Shown here one piece after another: positions 35,314 to 44,787 of a stretch of 64,000 bases of DNA. A program made the position numbers and the translations under genes. Source of the DNA: Rhodanobacter_A agri (GTDB lineage Bacteria > Pseudomonadota > Gammaproteobacteria > Xanthomonadales > Rhodanobacteraceae); the NCBI RefSeq assembly GCF_044904705.1, contig NZ_JADIKL010000002.1, forward strand, positions 729,407 to 793,406, in the 5' to 3' direction. The notes under the pieces were generated by a model, which was given only the letters and a program-made list of their open reading frames with translations, did not search any database and had not been told where the DNA came from. Each line of letters opens with the position of its first letter. Position 1 is the stretch's first letter.

Positions 35314-36726
35314 ATGAAACCGTTTCGCCCCGAGCGTGCCCGTGTGCGGCACGAGATCGGCGCCACCGTGCGCCTCGCCATTCCGCTGATCCTGGCGCAA
35401 TTGGCCGCGGTCGGCAGCAACGTGATCGACGCGATACTCTCCGGCCACGTCAGCGCCCATGTGCTGGGCGCGGTGGCGGTGGGCGCGAGCATCTGGTCGC
35501 TGGCGATCGTTTGCGGCATCGGCATGATGATGGCGGTGCCGCCTTCGGTGGCGCAGCTGGACGGCGCCGGGCGGCGCCACGAGGTGGGCGGCGTGTTCCG
35601 CCAGGCGCTGTGGCTGGCGCTGGCGATGGGAGCGCTGCTGTGGTTCGCGGTGCGCCATGCGGGGCCGTTGATCGACCTGATCGGCGTGACGCCCAGCCTG
35701 CGCTACGACGTGGAGCGTTTCCTGTCCGCGATCAGCTGGGGCGCGCCCGCGCTGACTTGCTACTTCGCGCTGCGCGGACTGTCCGAGGGCTTGTCGCTGA
35801 CCCGGCCATCGATGTATTTCGGCTTCGGCGGCCTCGTGTTGCTGGTGCCGCTTGGTTATGTACTGATGTTCGGCAAACTGGGCATTGCGCCGCAGGGCGC
35901 GCACGGCTGCGGCATCGCTACCGCCACCGCGTTATGGCTGGAGATGCTGGGTTTTGGCGTCTATGTGCTGAAACACCGCAACTACCACGGGCTGAACCTG
36001 TTCGAGCGTTTCGAGTGGCCGCACTGGCGACGTATCGGCGCGCTGCTGCACATCGGTCTGCCGATGGCGGTGACCCTGCTGGCCGAGGGTGGGCTGTTTG
36101 TGGCTACGGCGCTCGTCATCAGCACGTTGGGCGAGGACGTGATCGCCAGCCACCAAGTGGCGCTCAACGTCGCCACGGTGTTCTTCATGGTGCCGCTGGG
36201 CGTGGCGATGGCGATCACCGTGCGGGTGGGCAACGCGGTGGGGCGCGGCGACGCGCGCGGCGTGCGCTACGCCGGCCTCTGCGGTATCGCCCTGACCTTG
36301 GCCACGCAGCTGGTGTCCGCCTCGCTGATGCTGGCGCTGCCGCATTTCATCGCCATGCTGTACACGCACGACGCCAAGGTGATTGCGCTGGCGGCGCAGC
36401 TGATCGTGCTGGCGGGGTTGTTCCAGTTCTCCGACGGCATCCAGGTGGCCGCGAACGGCGCGCTGCGCGGACTCAAGGACACTCGCGTGCCGATGGCGAT
36501 CACCTTGTTCGCCTACTGGGGCGTGGGCATGCCTGCCGGCTGGTGGCTGGCCTTCCACCACGGCCTGGGTGCGCGCGGCATGTGGATGGGGCTGATCGCC
36601 GGCCTCAGCGTGGCGGCGCTGCTGCTGTTCATCCGCTTCTGGCGCAGCGCCTGGCGCGAGCGCTGGCGGCGGCACATGCTGGCGCCGGCGGAGCAGCCGG
36701 TGCCAGTCGCCCCAGGCATGACGTGA
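35314..36726 (+). CDS. MATE-family multidrug/Na+ exporter (NorM-like)
   Basis: 470-residue inner-membrane antiporter with twelve predicted TM segments in two MatE halves, exporting cationic drugs in exchange for Na+ or H+. Recognisable motifs are RHEIGATVRLAIPLILAQLA at the start and VGNAVGRGDARGVRYAG in the second half. The ATG follows AGGAG by six bases. It stands alone and is divergent from the DUF3667 gene. sppA follows after 50 bases and may be cotranscribed. Confidence 0.9.
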   Translation: MKPFRPERARVRHEIGATVRLAIPLILAQLAAVGSNVIDAILSGHVSAHVLGAVAVGASIWSLAIVCGIGMMMAVPPSVAQLDGAGRRHEVGGVFRQALWLALAMGALLWFAVRHAGPLIDLIGVTPSLRYDVERFLSAISWGAPALTCYFALRGLSEGLSLTRPSMYFGFGGLVLLVPLGYVLMFGKLGIAPQGAHGCGIATATALWLEMLGFGVYVLKHRNYHGLNLFERFEWPHWRRIGALLHIGLPMAVTLLAEGGLFVATALVISTLGEDVIASHQVALNVATVFFMVPLGVAMAITVRVGNAVGRGDARGVRYAGLCGIALTLATQLVSASLMLALPHFIAMLYTHDAKVIALAAQLIVLAGLFQFSDGIQVAANGALRGLKDTRVPMAITLFAYWGVGMPAGWWLAFHHGLGARGMWMGLIAGLSVAALLLFIRFWRSAWRERWRRHMLAPAEQPVPVAPGMT

Positions 36727-36776
36727 CGCTGCGCGAACGGCTACGCTAGGGCGAACCGCCCGGGGAACCCGCACCG

Positions 36777-38681
36777 ATGCAGCCACCGCCCATGCCATCC
36801 CGTTCTTCGCCGCCTACAAACCGGCCGCCGCGCCAGTACGGTTTCTGGGCGGTGCTGTGCGGCATCGGCCGCGGCATCAACGTGGTGCGGCTGCTGATCA
36901 TCAACGCGGTGTTCTTCTTCTTTCTGCTGATCGTGCTGCTGTTCGTGGTCGGTGTGATCGCCGGCAGCCGGGATGAGCACACGGTGGCGGACGGCAGCGT
37001 GCTGGTGCTGCAACCCGAGGGGCAACTGGTCGAGCAATACAGTGTCGGCGCGCTGCAGCGCACGCTGGCAAAGCTCTCTGGCGACAAGGCGCAGCAAGTG
37101 CAGCTGCGCGACCTGGTGGACGCCATCGATGGCGCGGCGAAAGACAAGCGCATCAGCCGCATCTTGTTGCTGCCGGACGAGCTGCACGCCGGTGGCTTCG
37201 CCGCGCTGCACGAGGTGGGGACGGCGCTGGATCGCTTCCGTGCCACCGGCAAGCCGGTGATCGCCTGGGCGGCGAACCTGGGCCAGGGCCAGTACTACCT
37301 TGCCGCGCATGCCGACCGGGTGCTGCTCGATCCGCAGGGCAGCCTGATGCTGACCGGCCTCGCGAATTACCGGTTGTTCTACAAGGATCTGCTCGACAAG
37401 CTGGGCGTGGACGTGCACCTGTTCCGCGTGGGTCAGTTCAAGAGCGCGGCGGAGCCCTTCATCCTCGACCATGCCTCGCCTTCCTCGAAGGAGGCCGACG
37501 GCTACTGGATGGGCGGGCTGTGGGACGAGTACCTCGCCGAGGTGGCGAAGCTGCGCAAGCTCGATCCCGCGACGTTGCGTGCCGATGTCGACAACCTGCC
37601 GCAGACCATTGCCAGCGCCCAGGGCGACCTTGCCAAGCTCGCGCTCGACGAGCACCTGATCGACGGCACCGCCACCCGTGCCGAGCTGATCGCAATGCTG
37701 CGCACCCAAGGCGTGCCCGCGGGGAAGAATGGCCACGGCTTCCGCGCGGTGGACCTGGCGCATTACGGCGCCGACCTGCCGAGCGGGAGTCTGTTCGCGC
37801 AGGGCGTGACCGTGGTGGTGGCCGAGGGCGAGATCGGCGGCGGCAAGCGCCCGCCGGGGGCGATCGGCGGCGAATCCACTGCGGCGCTGATCCGCGACGC
37901 GCGCGAGGACAAGCGCACCAAGGCGCTGGTGCTGCGGGTGGACTCGCCCGGCGGCGAGGTATATGCCGCGGAGCAGATCCGCCGTGAGGTCGCGCTCACC
38001 CGCGAGGCCGGCATTCCGGTCGTGGTGTCGATGGGCGACGTGGCCGCCAGCGGCGGCTACTGGATATCGATGAACGCCGATCGCATCATGGCTGAGCCGA
38101 ACACCATCACCGGTTCGATCGGCATCTTCGGCATGTATTACACGGTGCCGAACACTTTGGCCAAGTTCGGCATCCAGAGCGACGGCGTGGCCACCGGGCC
38201 GATGGCCGGCGCGTTCGACATCACCCGCCCGCTCGATCCCAAGGTGGGTGCAGTGATCCAGGCGATCATCGACAAGGGCTATCGCGACTTCGTAGGCGGC
38301 GTAGCCAAGGCGCGCGGCAAGAGCTTCGATGCCATCGACGCGATCGCCCAGGGCCGCGTGTGGACCGGGAGCCAGGCGCTCGATCGCGGCCTGGTCGACC
38401 AGCTTGGCGGCCTGGGCGACGCCACGGCCGCAGCCGCCGGACTTGCCAAGCTGGGCAAGGACTACCCGGTGCGCTACCAGGAGGCACCGCTGGGCACGTT
38501 CGAGCGCCTCCTGGTCGACTCCAGCCAGAGCGCGAGCGTGCAGCTGCTGCAATCCTGGGGGCTGCGCTTGCCGCCTTGGTTCGCGCAGGTCCACGCCTTG
38601 GCGCCGGAGCTGTCGCTGTTGCGGGACGCCAGGGCCGGTACGCCGAACGTCTACGCGTATTGCTTCTGTTCGCCGCACTGA
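36777..38681 (+). CDS. sppA: Signal peptide peptidase SppA, 67-kDa type
   Basis: Membrane-anchored serine protease that degrades cleaved signal peptides. 634 residues with the two tandem S49 domains of the long form. The catalytic Ser is in GDVAASGGYWIS in the C-terminal half, and the general-base Lys in VGQFKSAAEPF in the N-terminal half, as in E. coli SppA. An N-terminal TM (about 40-62, LIINAVFFFFLLIVLLF) anchors it facing the periplasm. GGGGAA nine bases upstream supports ATG 36777. Confidence 0.93.
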   Translation: MQPPPMPSRSSPPTNRPPRQYGFWAVLCGIGRGINVVRLLIINAVFFFFLLIVLLFVVGVIAGSRDEHTVADGSVLVLQPEGQLVEQYSVGALQRTLAKLSGDKAQQVQLRDLVDAIDGAAKDKRISRILLLPDELHAGGFAALHEVGTALDRFRATGKPVIAWAANLGQGQYYLAAHADRVLLDPQGSLMLTGLANYRLFYKDLLDKLGVDVHLFRVGQFKSAAEPFILDHASPSSKEADGYWMGGLWDEYLAEVAKLRKLDPATLRADVDNLPQTIASAQGDLAKLALDEHLIDGTATRAELIAMLRTQGVPAGKNGHGFRAVDLAHYGADLPSGSLFAQGVTVVVAEGEIGGGKRPPGAIGGESTAALIRDAREDKRTKALVLRVDSPGGEVYAAEQIRREVALTREAGIPVVVSMGDVAASGGYWISMNADRIMAEPNTITGSIGIFGMYYTVPNTLAKFGIQSDGVATGPMAGAFDITRPLDPKVGAVIQAIIDKGYRDFVGGVAKARGKSFDAIDAIAQGRVWTGSQALDRGLVDQLGGLGDATAAAAGLAKLGKDYPVRYQEAPLGTFERLLVDSSQSASVQLLQSWGLRLPPWFAQVHALAPELSLLRDARAGTPNVYAYCFCSPH

Positions 38682-38697
38682 GCGCGGCGAGAGGCGT

Positions 38698-39519
38698 TCA
38701 ATCGATCGCGGCGTGGTACCACTCGCCACGCTGCGTCGCCCGGATCGGCAGATCGAATGCCTCGCTCAGCGCGGCGTCGGTGAGCGTATCGGCCTTGTCG
38801 CCTTGCCGCAGCACGCGGCCGCGCTTGAGCAGCAGCACCTGATCGATCTCGGGGATGATTTCCTCGACATGGTGGGTCACCAGCAACAGGGTGGTGCCGC
38901 CGCGCGCCAGGGTGCGCAGGCCCTCCAGGAAGCGGCGGCGGCTGGCGAGGTCCAGTCCTGCACAGGGCTCGTCCAGCAGCAGGGCGCGCGGGCGGTGTAC
39001 CAGGGCGCGGGCGATCAGCACGCGTCGTGCTTCGCCGGTGGACAAGCCCGCCATCTCGCGGCCGATCAGGTGGCTGGCGCCGAGCTGTTCGAGCGCCGCA
39101 TTCGCGCGTTCGCGCATGCCTTCGCTGACCCGATGGTCCAGCCTCAGACCGCGCGCGGCGTAGAAGCCGGAAACCACCGCGTCGAACACCTCCAGCGGCA
39201 TCTCGCTGGTGTAGTCGCGCTGCAGCGCGGGCGAGACGATGCCGAGCAGGCCGTGCAGCTCAGCCACGTTCCAGCGCCCGCGGCCGAACACGCGTACCGG
39301 ACTGCGGCAATCACCCCGCGCCAGCGGGTAGAGCTGGCGGGCGATCAGTTGCACCAGGGTGGACTTGCCCGAGCCGTTGGGGCCGAGGATCGCGGTGTGC
39401 CGGCCCGTGTCGACGCGCAGGCTGAAGTGGTCGAGCACCGGCTGGCCGTTACGCAGTACGGTGGCGTCGTCGATCTCCAGCAATGGCGGTGCGGGGACGG
39501 GCAAGGTGTCGGCATGCAT
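38698..39519 (-). CDS. Orphan ABC transporter ATP-binding protein (ModF-like)
   Basis: 273-residue ABC ATPase with no membrane partner nearby. Walker A GPNGSGKST (about 44-52), a variant signature LSTGEARRV, Walker B LLLDEPCAGLD and the switch His in LVTHHVEE. The sequence resembles half of ModF/PhrA-type proteins, whose role is poorly known, more than a dedicated importer ATPase. The ATG at 39519 is chosen because it is the first with a family-like N-terminus. It converges with sppA. Confidence 0.8.
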   Translation of the reverse strand: MHADTLPVPAPPLLEIDDATVLRNGQPVLDHFSLRVDTGRHTAILGPNGSGKSTLVQLIARQLYPLARGDCRSPVRVFGRGRWNVAELHGLLGIVSPALQRDYTSEMPLEVFDAVVSGFYAARGLRLDHRVSEGMRERANAALEQLGASHLIGREMAGLSTGEARRVLIARALVHRPRALLLDEPCAGLDLASRRRFLEGLRTLARGGTTLLLVTHHVEEIIPEIDQVLLLKRGRVLRQGDKADTLTDAALSEAFDLPIRATQRGEWYHAAID

Positions 39520-39586
39520 GCCGGCACGATGCCGGCAAAGCCGCCGGATGGCAAGGTATTCGGACGTCGAGACGTCCAAATGGCGA

Positions 39587-39811
39587 TTACTGCTCCTGTG
39601 CCTCGATCTGTTTGCGCTGCTCTTCCGCTTGCTTGTCCACGATTTTCTGCACGTCCTTTGCCCGCTGCTCGTCGGCCTTCATGGCATCCCACGGTGTGGC
39701 GACGCGGCTGCTGGCTGCGGTGGCCGGTTGCGCGGTGGTCGTGGGCGTCGGCGGCTTGCCGGAACAGGCGGCGAGAGAGAGCAGGCACAGCAGCGGAAGC
39801 GTGATTTTCAT
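39587..39811 (-). CDS. Small lipoprotein
   Basis: 74 residues. Signal peptide with lipobox LAAC (Cys 16), a T/P/A-rich linker (about 20-38), then a highly charged C-terminal helix rich in Lys, Glu and Gln (MKADEQRAKDVQKIVDKQAEEQ), likely a coiled coil. GAGG lies eight bases before the ATG. No family is recognised; the shape is that of small outer-membrane lipoproteins. Confidence 0.75.
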   Translation of the reverse strand: MKITLPLLCLLSLAACSGKPPTPTTTAQPATAASSRVATPWDAMKADEQRAKDVQKIVDKQAEEQRKQIEAQEQ

Positions 39812-39891
39812 CGTGCGAGCCTCATGGAATGCAGGCGTTGAGTGTCCCGCTGCATGGACCCGCCGGCAAGACCATCGTGTAAGCTCGCCTC

Positions 39892-40671
39892 ATGAACAGC
39901 CGCACCGATGCCTGGCAACTGCACGGCCATACCGCCCTGATCACCGGCGCCAGCAAGGGCATCGGCTACGCCACCGCGCACGAACTGGCCGGGCTGGGCG
40001 CGAACCTGTTGCTGGTGGCGCGCGACGAGGATTACCTCGAGCAGGTGAGGGTGGAGCTGGCCGACGAGCACGAGGGTATCGAGGTCTATGCGCTGGGCGC
40101 CGACCTCGCCGATGCGGAGGATCGGCTCGCGGTGTTCGACTGGGTGGCCGACATCGGCCTGCCGCTGTCCTTGCTGGTCAACAACGCAGGCGGCAATGTG
40201 CCGAAGCCGGCGCTGGAGTACGGCGACGACTATAGGGAGATCTTCGAGCTGAACCTGTTCGCCGCCTTCGAGATGTGCCGGCTGGCGCATCCACAGCTGG
40301 TGCAACACGCGAACGCGGCGATCGTGAACGTGGGCTCGGTGTCCGGCGCCACCCACGTGCGCACCGGCGCACCGTACGGCATGAGCAAGGCTGCGCTGCA
40401 CCAGCTCACGCGCAACCTCGCCGCGGAGTGGGCGGTGGACGGCATCCGCGTCAACGCAGTAGCGCCGTGGTACATCCGTACCCAGCGCACCGATCCCGCA
40501 CTGGCCGACGAGGATTACCTGGAAGAGGTGCTGGAGCGCACGCCGCTCAAGCGCATCGGCGAGCCGGAGGAAGTGGCCGCGGCAATCGCCTTCCTGTGCC
40601 TGCCCGCGGCCAGCTACATCACCGGCCAGGTGCTGGGTGTGGACGGCGGCTTCCTCAGCTACGGTTTCTGA
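39892..40671 (+). CDS. Short-chain dehydrogenase/reductase (SDR)
   Basis: 259-residue NAD(P)-dependent oxidoreductase of the classical SDR family. Cofactor motif TGASKGIG (about 20-27), NNAG near 97, catalytic Ser in NVGSVSGATH and YGMSK (Tyr and Lys about 160-164), and the C-terminal substrate segment. The length and the GxVLxVDGG ending (GQVLGVDGGFLS) resemble tropinone-reductase-like SDRs. Substrate unknown. It is divergent from the small lipoprotein gene. Confidence 0.9.
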   Translation: MNSRTDAWQLHGHTALITGASKGIGYATAHELAGLGANLLLVARDEDYLEQVRVELADEHEGIEVYALGADLADAEDRLAVFDWVADIGLPLSLLVNNAGGNVPKPALEYGDDYREIFELNLFAAFEMCRLAHPQLVQHANAAIVNVGSVSGATHVRTGAPYGMSKAALHQLTRNLAAEWAVDGIRVNAVAPWYIRTQRTDPALADEDYLEEVLERTPLKRIGEPEEVAAAIAFLCLPAASYITGQVLGVDGGFLSYGF

Positions 40672-40730
40672 GGGCCTGCCCGTGATCCCGGCGTGGCCGT
40701 GCCGGGAAGCTGTTCGCGCGCAGGCGAGGC

Positions 40731-41675
40731 TCAGAATGCAGCCTCGTGCTCCTCGGCAGCAAAACCCAACGTCACCGCGCCTTCGCCCACATTGACCATG
40801 CCGGTGATGCTCATCGGCGCTTCCATCAGCGTGACACCGCATTCTTCGCAGGCCGTGCGCAGGCCGGCGTAGCCGGGCAGGTGCGACAGCACGGCGAGAT
40901 CGCCGCCGTAGCTGGCACAGACCATCGGCACCAGCAGGCCGGCGCGCACGCGCGCGGCGGCATAGTCGAACAGCTGCTGTGCGCCCTGCTCGAAGCCGCG
41001 CGCCTTGCCTACCGGCCCGGTCTCGCCGCGGAAGCAGCGCAGGATCGGCTTGATGTCCAGCGCCGACCCCAGCATCGCGCTGAACAGGCCGACGCTGCGG
41101 TCGTTCTTCTTCTTGGCGCGGGCGCGCAGGTAGTACAGGTCGCGCGGCAGCATGTAGCCGTAGCTGTGGTTGGCGATGTGATTGAGTCGTTCGCGGATCG
41201 TGGCCGGGGCCTCGTCCGCGGCGATGAGCCGTGCGGCCTCGAAGACTGCTGGCGCTGCGCCGGCGAAGATGTTGCGGGTATCGATCACCCGCATCAGGAA
41301 CGGACCATTGACACCGGCCGGCTCGCGCACCTCGCGGTAGCCGCGCAGCACCGCGAAGCTGGCACGCACCACGTTGTCGTGGATCGGGCTGCGGGTGGCG
41401 GTGATGGTGAGGCTGAACACGCAGTCCTGCTCCAGCACCAGGCGCTCAAGGAACAGCTGCTGCACTTCCTCTGCCGAGGTGGGCTCGGTTTCCGCCGAGT
41501 GGCTGCGGCTGCCGAGGCGACGGTTGATGAAACGCTGGATCTCTGCGGGATCGCGATCGTCCATGAAGGTTTCGCCATCCACCTTCACGGTGATCGGCAT
41601 CACCGTGATGCGGTGCTCCTGCAGAAACGCTTGCGGCAGATCGCAGGCGGCGTCCATGGTCAGGCCCATGCGCAT
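40731..41675 (-). CDS. DegV family protein (fatty-acid-binding)
   Basis: 314 residues. Family hallmarks: early MDAACDLPQAF, PITVKVDGETFMDD, FSLTITATRSPIHDNV, and a conserved RVIDT segment. Members bind fatty acids in a cleft between two domains; in Firmicutes they supply FakA with acyl groups, but in Proteobacteria the partner is unclear. No FakA is seen here. ATG 41675 has a GAGGGGG site. It is divergent from amn. Confidence 0.85.
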   Translation of the reverse strand: MRMGLTMDAACDLPQAFLQEHRITVMPITVKVDGETFMDDRDPAEIQRFINRRLGSRSHSAETEPTSAEEVQQLFLERLVLEQDCVFSLTITATRSPIHDNVVRASFAVLRGYREVREPAGVNGPFLMRVIDTRNIFAGAAPAVFEAARLIAADEAPATIRERLNHIANHSYGYMLPRDLYYLRARAKKKNDRSVGLFSAMLGSALDIKPILRCFRGETGPVGKARGFEQGAQQLFDYAAARVRAGLLVPMVCASYGGDLAVLSHLPGYAGLRTACEECGVTLMEAPMSITGMVNVGEGAVTLGFAAEEHEAAF

Positions 41676-41833
41676 GTGTCATCCCCCTCGAATGGCATTC
41701 GCAACATAACACGAGGGTACGCCGGCGGCAGCCGCATCCATTCATAATGGACGCAGGCCAGAGGACCCCGCCGGCGTGGCGTCGCCGGCACCCTCCGCAG
41801 GCGCGGAGGCACTAACGGACAAGGCAACACTGC

Positions 41834-42625
41834 ATGAAAGAGAAGCACGAGATCGTCGCCAACTGGCTGCCGCGTTACACCGGCACACCGCTGGAGCAGT
41901 TCGGCCAGTACATCCTGCTGACCAACTTCGGTCACTACGTGGACCTGTTCGCCGAATGGCATGGCGTGGAGGTGCAGGGACGCGACCGACCGATGCCGAA
42001 CGCCACCGCCGATGGCATCACCCTGATCAACTTCGGCATGGGCAGCCCCAACGCAGCCACCGTGATGGACCTGCTCGGCGCGATCGAGCCGAAGGCTGCG
42101 CTGTTCCTGGGCAAGTGCGGCGGGCTCAAGAAGAAGAACCAGATCGGCGATCTGGTGCTGCCGATTGCCGCGATCCGTGGCGAGGGCACCAGCAACGACT
42201 ATCTGCCGCCGGAAGTGCCTGCGCTGCCGGCGTTCCAGCTGCAGCGTGGCGTCTCCACCATGATCCGCGACCTCGGCCACGACTACTGGACTGGCACTGT
42301 CTACACCACCAACCGTCGAGTCTGGGAGCACGACGAGGCGTTCAAGGATCGCCTGCGGCAGACGCGCTGCATGGCGATCGACATGGAGACCGCCACCATC
42401 TTTGCCGCCGGCTTCGCCAACGGCATCCCCTGCGGCGCGCTGCTGCTGGTCTCCGATCAGCCAATGATCCCCGAGGGCGTAAAGACCGAAGCCAGCGACC
42501 GCAAGGTCACCAGCCAGTACGTCGAGGCGCACATCCGTGTCGGCATCGAGGCGCTCAAGCTGGTCCGCCGCAACGGCCGCAGCGTGAAGCACCTGCGGTT
42601 CGAGGGGGATGGCGAGGGGGAGTGA
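41834..42625 (+). CDS. amn: AMP nucleosidase
   Basis: Hydrolyses AMP to adenine and ribose-5-phosphate (EC 3.2.2.4). 263 residues, the short form found in Xanthomonadales rather than the 484-residue E. coli Amn. It has the nucleoside-phosphorylase fold with conserved FLGKCGGLK, the substrate Glu in AIDMETATIFA and the Asp in LLVSDQPM. The 88-base leader contains two hairpins (for example CCTCCGC-AGGC-GCGGAGG at 41792-41809) whose role is unknown. Confidence 0.88.
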   Translation: MKEKHEIVANWLPRYTGTPLEQFGQYILLTNFGHYVDLFAEWHGVEVQGRDRPMPNATADGITLINFGMGSPNAATVMDLLGAIEPKAALFLGKCGGLKKKNQIGDLVLPIAAIRGEGTSNDYLPPEVPALPAFQLQRGVSTMIRDLGHDYWTGTVYTTNRRVWEHDEAFKDRLRQTRCMAIDMETATIFAAGFANGIPCGALLLVSDQPMIPEGVKTEASDRKVTSQYVEAHIRVGIEALKLVRRNGRSVKHLRFEGDGEGE

Positions 42626-42682
42626 GGGCTGGCTGTCCGCATTCGGCCCGGGTCCGGGAGGGCCTGGGTCGCGGATGCGGCG

Positions 42683-44290
42683 TCACCCGACTGGTTCGCC
42701 CAGTCGGGCCTCCAGTGAGAGGCGCAGGGGCTCCAGCTGTCGCGCATAGGTTCGCCACTGTCCCAGGCTACGTGCGTGTATCGTCTCGCGCACCTGGGCG
42801 GCGCTGGGGGTGGCCACGGGGGAGGTGTTGCGCTCCGGCCGGAAGCAAGCCTCTTCGACCGGTAGCCCACAGAAATCCAGGATTCCGCGAACGGTAGCCT
42901 CGGTTTGTTGCACCAGGCCGGCATACGGGACATCGAGCACGGCGCCAGGCATTGCGGCGTTCCAGTGTCGGGCGAGGCGCGTGTACTGGCCGAAGTAGTG
43001 CGCGAGGGCTGCAAGGTCATAGCTGTACGGCGAGATGTTGCCGAACATGGCCTTGTAGTTGGAAAAGCACGTGTCCATCGGGTCGCGCACCATGTGCAGA
43101 ATGGGCGCATGCGGCAATGCCCGCCGGATGAACGCGACCATCTGGATGTTCGCAGGCAGCTTGTCCACGTACCAGGCCTTGCCCTGCGCGCGCCATTGGG
43201 TCTGCTTCAGGTAGCGTTCCCCGAGTTCCCGGTAGTTGATCCGGTCGCTGCGCCGGATCACTTCTAGCAGCCCTTCGGAACGTGCCGGGGTCACGTCGGC
43301 TACCCAGTGCAGCTGACGCCAGAAATCAATGATCTCCCCGGCCGAGGCGACCTGCGAATGGCTGGTCAGGATGCGATCCAGCAGGGTCGTGCCAGAGCGG
43401 GGCATGCCGACGACAAAGATGGGTACGGGGCCGGGAGGGGGGGCGCACGGAGGTGTGCTGGTCACCGGCATGTTGGCCAATGCGTCGACAACTTCTTCCT
43501 CGACGTTGGCGCGGTAAGGGTTGAGGGCGTGCATCAGCGCGTTACAGCGCGACAGTGCAGACCATGCCTCCTCATGCCGACCGAGGTCGTCCAGTGTCTT
43601 GAAGCAAGCATATTCGAACTCAGCCCGTACGAAGTCGCGTTCGGGGCTGGTGCCGGTCGCAGGCATTTGCCGCAATTGTTCACGCAGCCAGGCCAGCCGG
43701 TTCGATTCCGGCAATTGCTTGCGCAGGTTAGCTAGCACCATGGCGGCGTCGCCGAAAGTCGGCCACTGCGCAAGGCAACGTTCCAGCACGGCATGCGCTT
43801 CGTCGATCCTGCCACTGAACTGGAGCAGCATGGCGTACATGTGCAGCTCGCCCGGGGAGTTGGCGCCGGCTTGGATGGCCCGTGCCATCAATTCTCTGGC
43901 CATGGCGATGTCACCGAGCACAAAGCGCAAATGGGCCTGCGCGGCCAGCAGTTCGGCAGGCGGCTCGGGTGCTTGTGCTAGCAGGTCGAGGCAGGCACGT
44001 GCGGCCACGATTTCGCCGGTGGCGATCAGTCGTTCTACCAATGAAAGGATGAGTGGCACATTGCGCGGCAACCGGGTCGCGGCCAGGAGCAACGGTTGGC
44101 TGGATGCCCGGAGCTGCCCACGCTGGAACATCACTGTGGATAGCTCAATCAGTGCGGCAACATCATGAGGTGAGCGGCCGATCCGCGACTCCAGGGCGGC
44201 CTGTGCCGCGGAGAGACGGGCATCGTCTTCGGGCCGGGTAGCTTGCGGATCTGACGTAAGTTGTGCCGATGGAGACGCTATCGAATTCAT
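42683..44290 (-). CDS. TPR-containing sulfotransferase (ST1)
   Basis: 535 residues. The N-terminal half (about 30-260) is a stack of TPR-like helices; the C-terminal half is a PAPS-dependent sulfotransferase (Sulfotransfer_3 type). The 5-prime-phosphosulfate loop is PRSGTTLLDRIL (about 297-308), followed by SHSQVASAGEI with the Glu at the position of the catalytic Glu of tyrosylprotein sulfotransferases. The 3-prime-phosphate motif is VRDPMDTCFSNY, and the C-terminus has TPSAAQVRETI and GQWRTYARQL. No signal peptide is visible, so it should act in the cytoplasm. It is divergent from TBDR2. Confidence 0.87.
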   Translation of the reverse strand: MNSIASPSAQLTSDPQATRPEDDARLSAAQAALESRIGRSPHDVAALIELSTVMFQRGQLRASSQPLLLAATRLPRNVPLILSLVERLIATGEIVAARACLDLLAQAPEPPAELLAAQAHLRFVLGDIAMARELMARAIQAGANSPGELHMYAMLLQFSGRIDEAHAVLERCLAQWPTFGDAAMVLANLRKQLPESNRLAWLREQLRQMPATGTSPERDFVRAEFEYACFKTLDDLGRHEEAWSALSRCNALMHALNPYRANVEEEVVDALANMPVTSTPPCAPPPGPVPIFVVGMPRSGTTLLDRILTSHSQVASAGEIIDFWRQLHWVADVTPARSEGLLEVIRRSDRINYRELGERYLKQTQWRAQGKAWYVDKLPANIQMVAFIRRALPHAPILHMVRDPMDTCFSNYKAMFGNISPYSYDLAALAHYFGQYTRLARHWNAAMPGAVLDVPYAGLVQQTEATVRGILDFCGLPVEEACFRPERNTSPVATPSAAQVRETIHARSLGQWRTYARQLEPLRLSLEARLGEPVG

Positions 44291-44787
44291 CGATCGATGG
44301 TAGTGCCACCGATGGCGCCACTCAATTCGTCAAGGCATGCCTTTGACAGCCTGGTCATCGACAGGTTGCGGGGGAACCCGGAAGGGCTAAGGCGGTTGTG
44401 CCGCTGGGGCGGGTACGCAGCCCATTGCGTTAAACGATAACGGTCGCGGGTGACGAAACGCTCAGCCTGCGTGGCGGTGTATTTCCGCGCGCGACAAGGA
44501 TGTTACGTCTATTTATTTCGTTTTCAATGTAACTCGTTGATTGGATTGGCAATATCTTACAGTCGAGCACGGGCTTTGCCGGGGATCTTTCGACTAGATG
44601 TTGCGGAAAAGATAAAATTTTGTTGACTAACGCGTTTTTGCGGTCTTATTTTTTGCGACTAGGCGGACCGTACGAGGAAGGGTTCGCAAGAATTTACAGT
44701 TAGTTCTTGCGAAATAGGTTTTGATCCGCCGAACAATGATGTGTCTCTGATGCATCAGTCGTCTATCAATTTGGGGAGAAGCATTCA
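44291..44787. other. ST1-TBDR2 divergent promoter region
   Basis: 497 bases, AT-rich from about 44,490. A promoter-like TTGACT (44623-44628), 18 bases, TATTTT (44647-44652) precedes TBDR2. The operator-like repeat at 44683-44713 lies downstream of it, within the leader. The strong site GGGGAGA (44773-44779) decides the TBDR2 start. Confidence 0.6.
44683..44713 (+). promoter_or_regulatory. Perfect 10-bp inverted repeat in the TBDR2 leader
   Basis: TTCGCAAGAA (44683-44692), 11 bases, TTCTTGCGAA (44704-44713). It is flanked by GGCGGA (44662-44667) and TCCGCC (44725-44730), so a longer nested stem is possible. It may be an operator or a leader hairpin. A half-site TCTTGCGAA also occurs upstream of TBDR3 at 48761. 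Confidence 0.6.

Noticed and set aside
41761..41812. Two tandem hairpins before amn, possibly a mini-ykkC/guanidine riboswitch.
   Set aside because: The paired ACGR loop motifs required for that class are missing; only an isolated ACGG occurs after the second stem.
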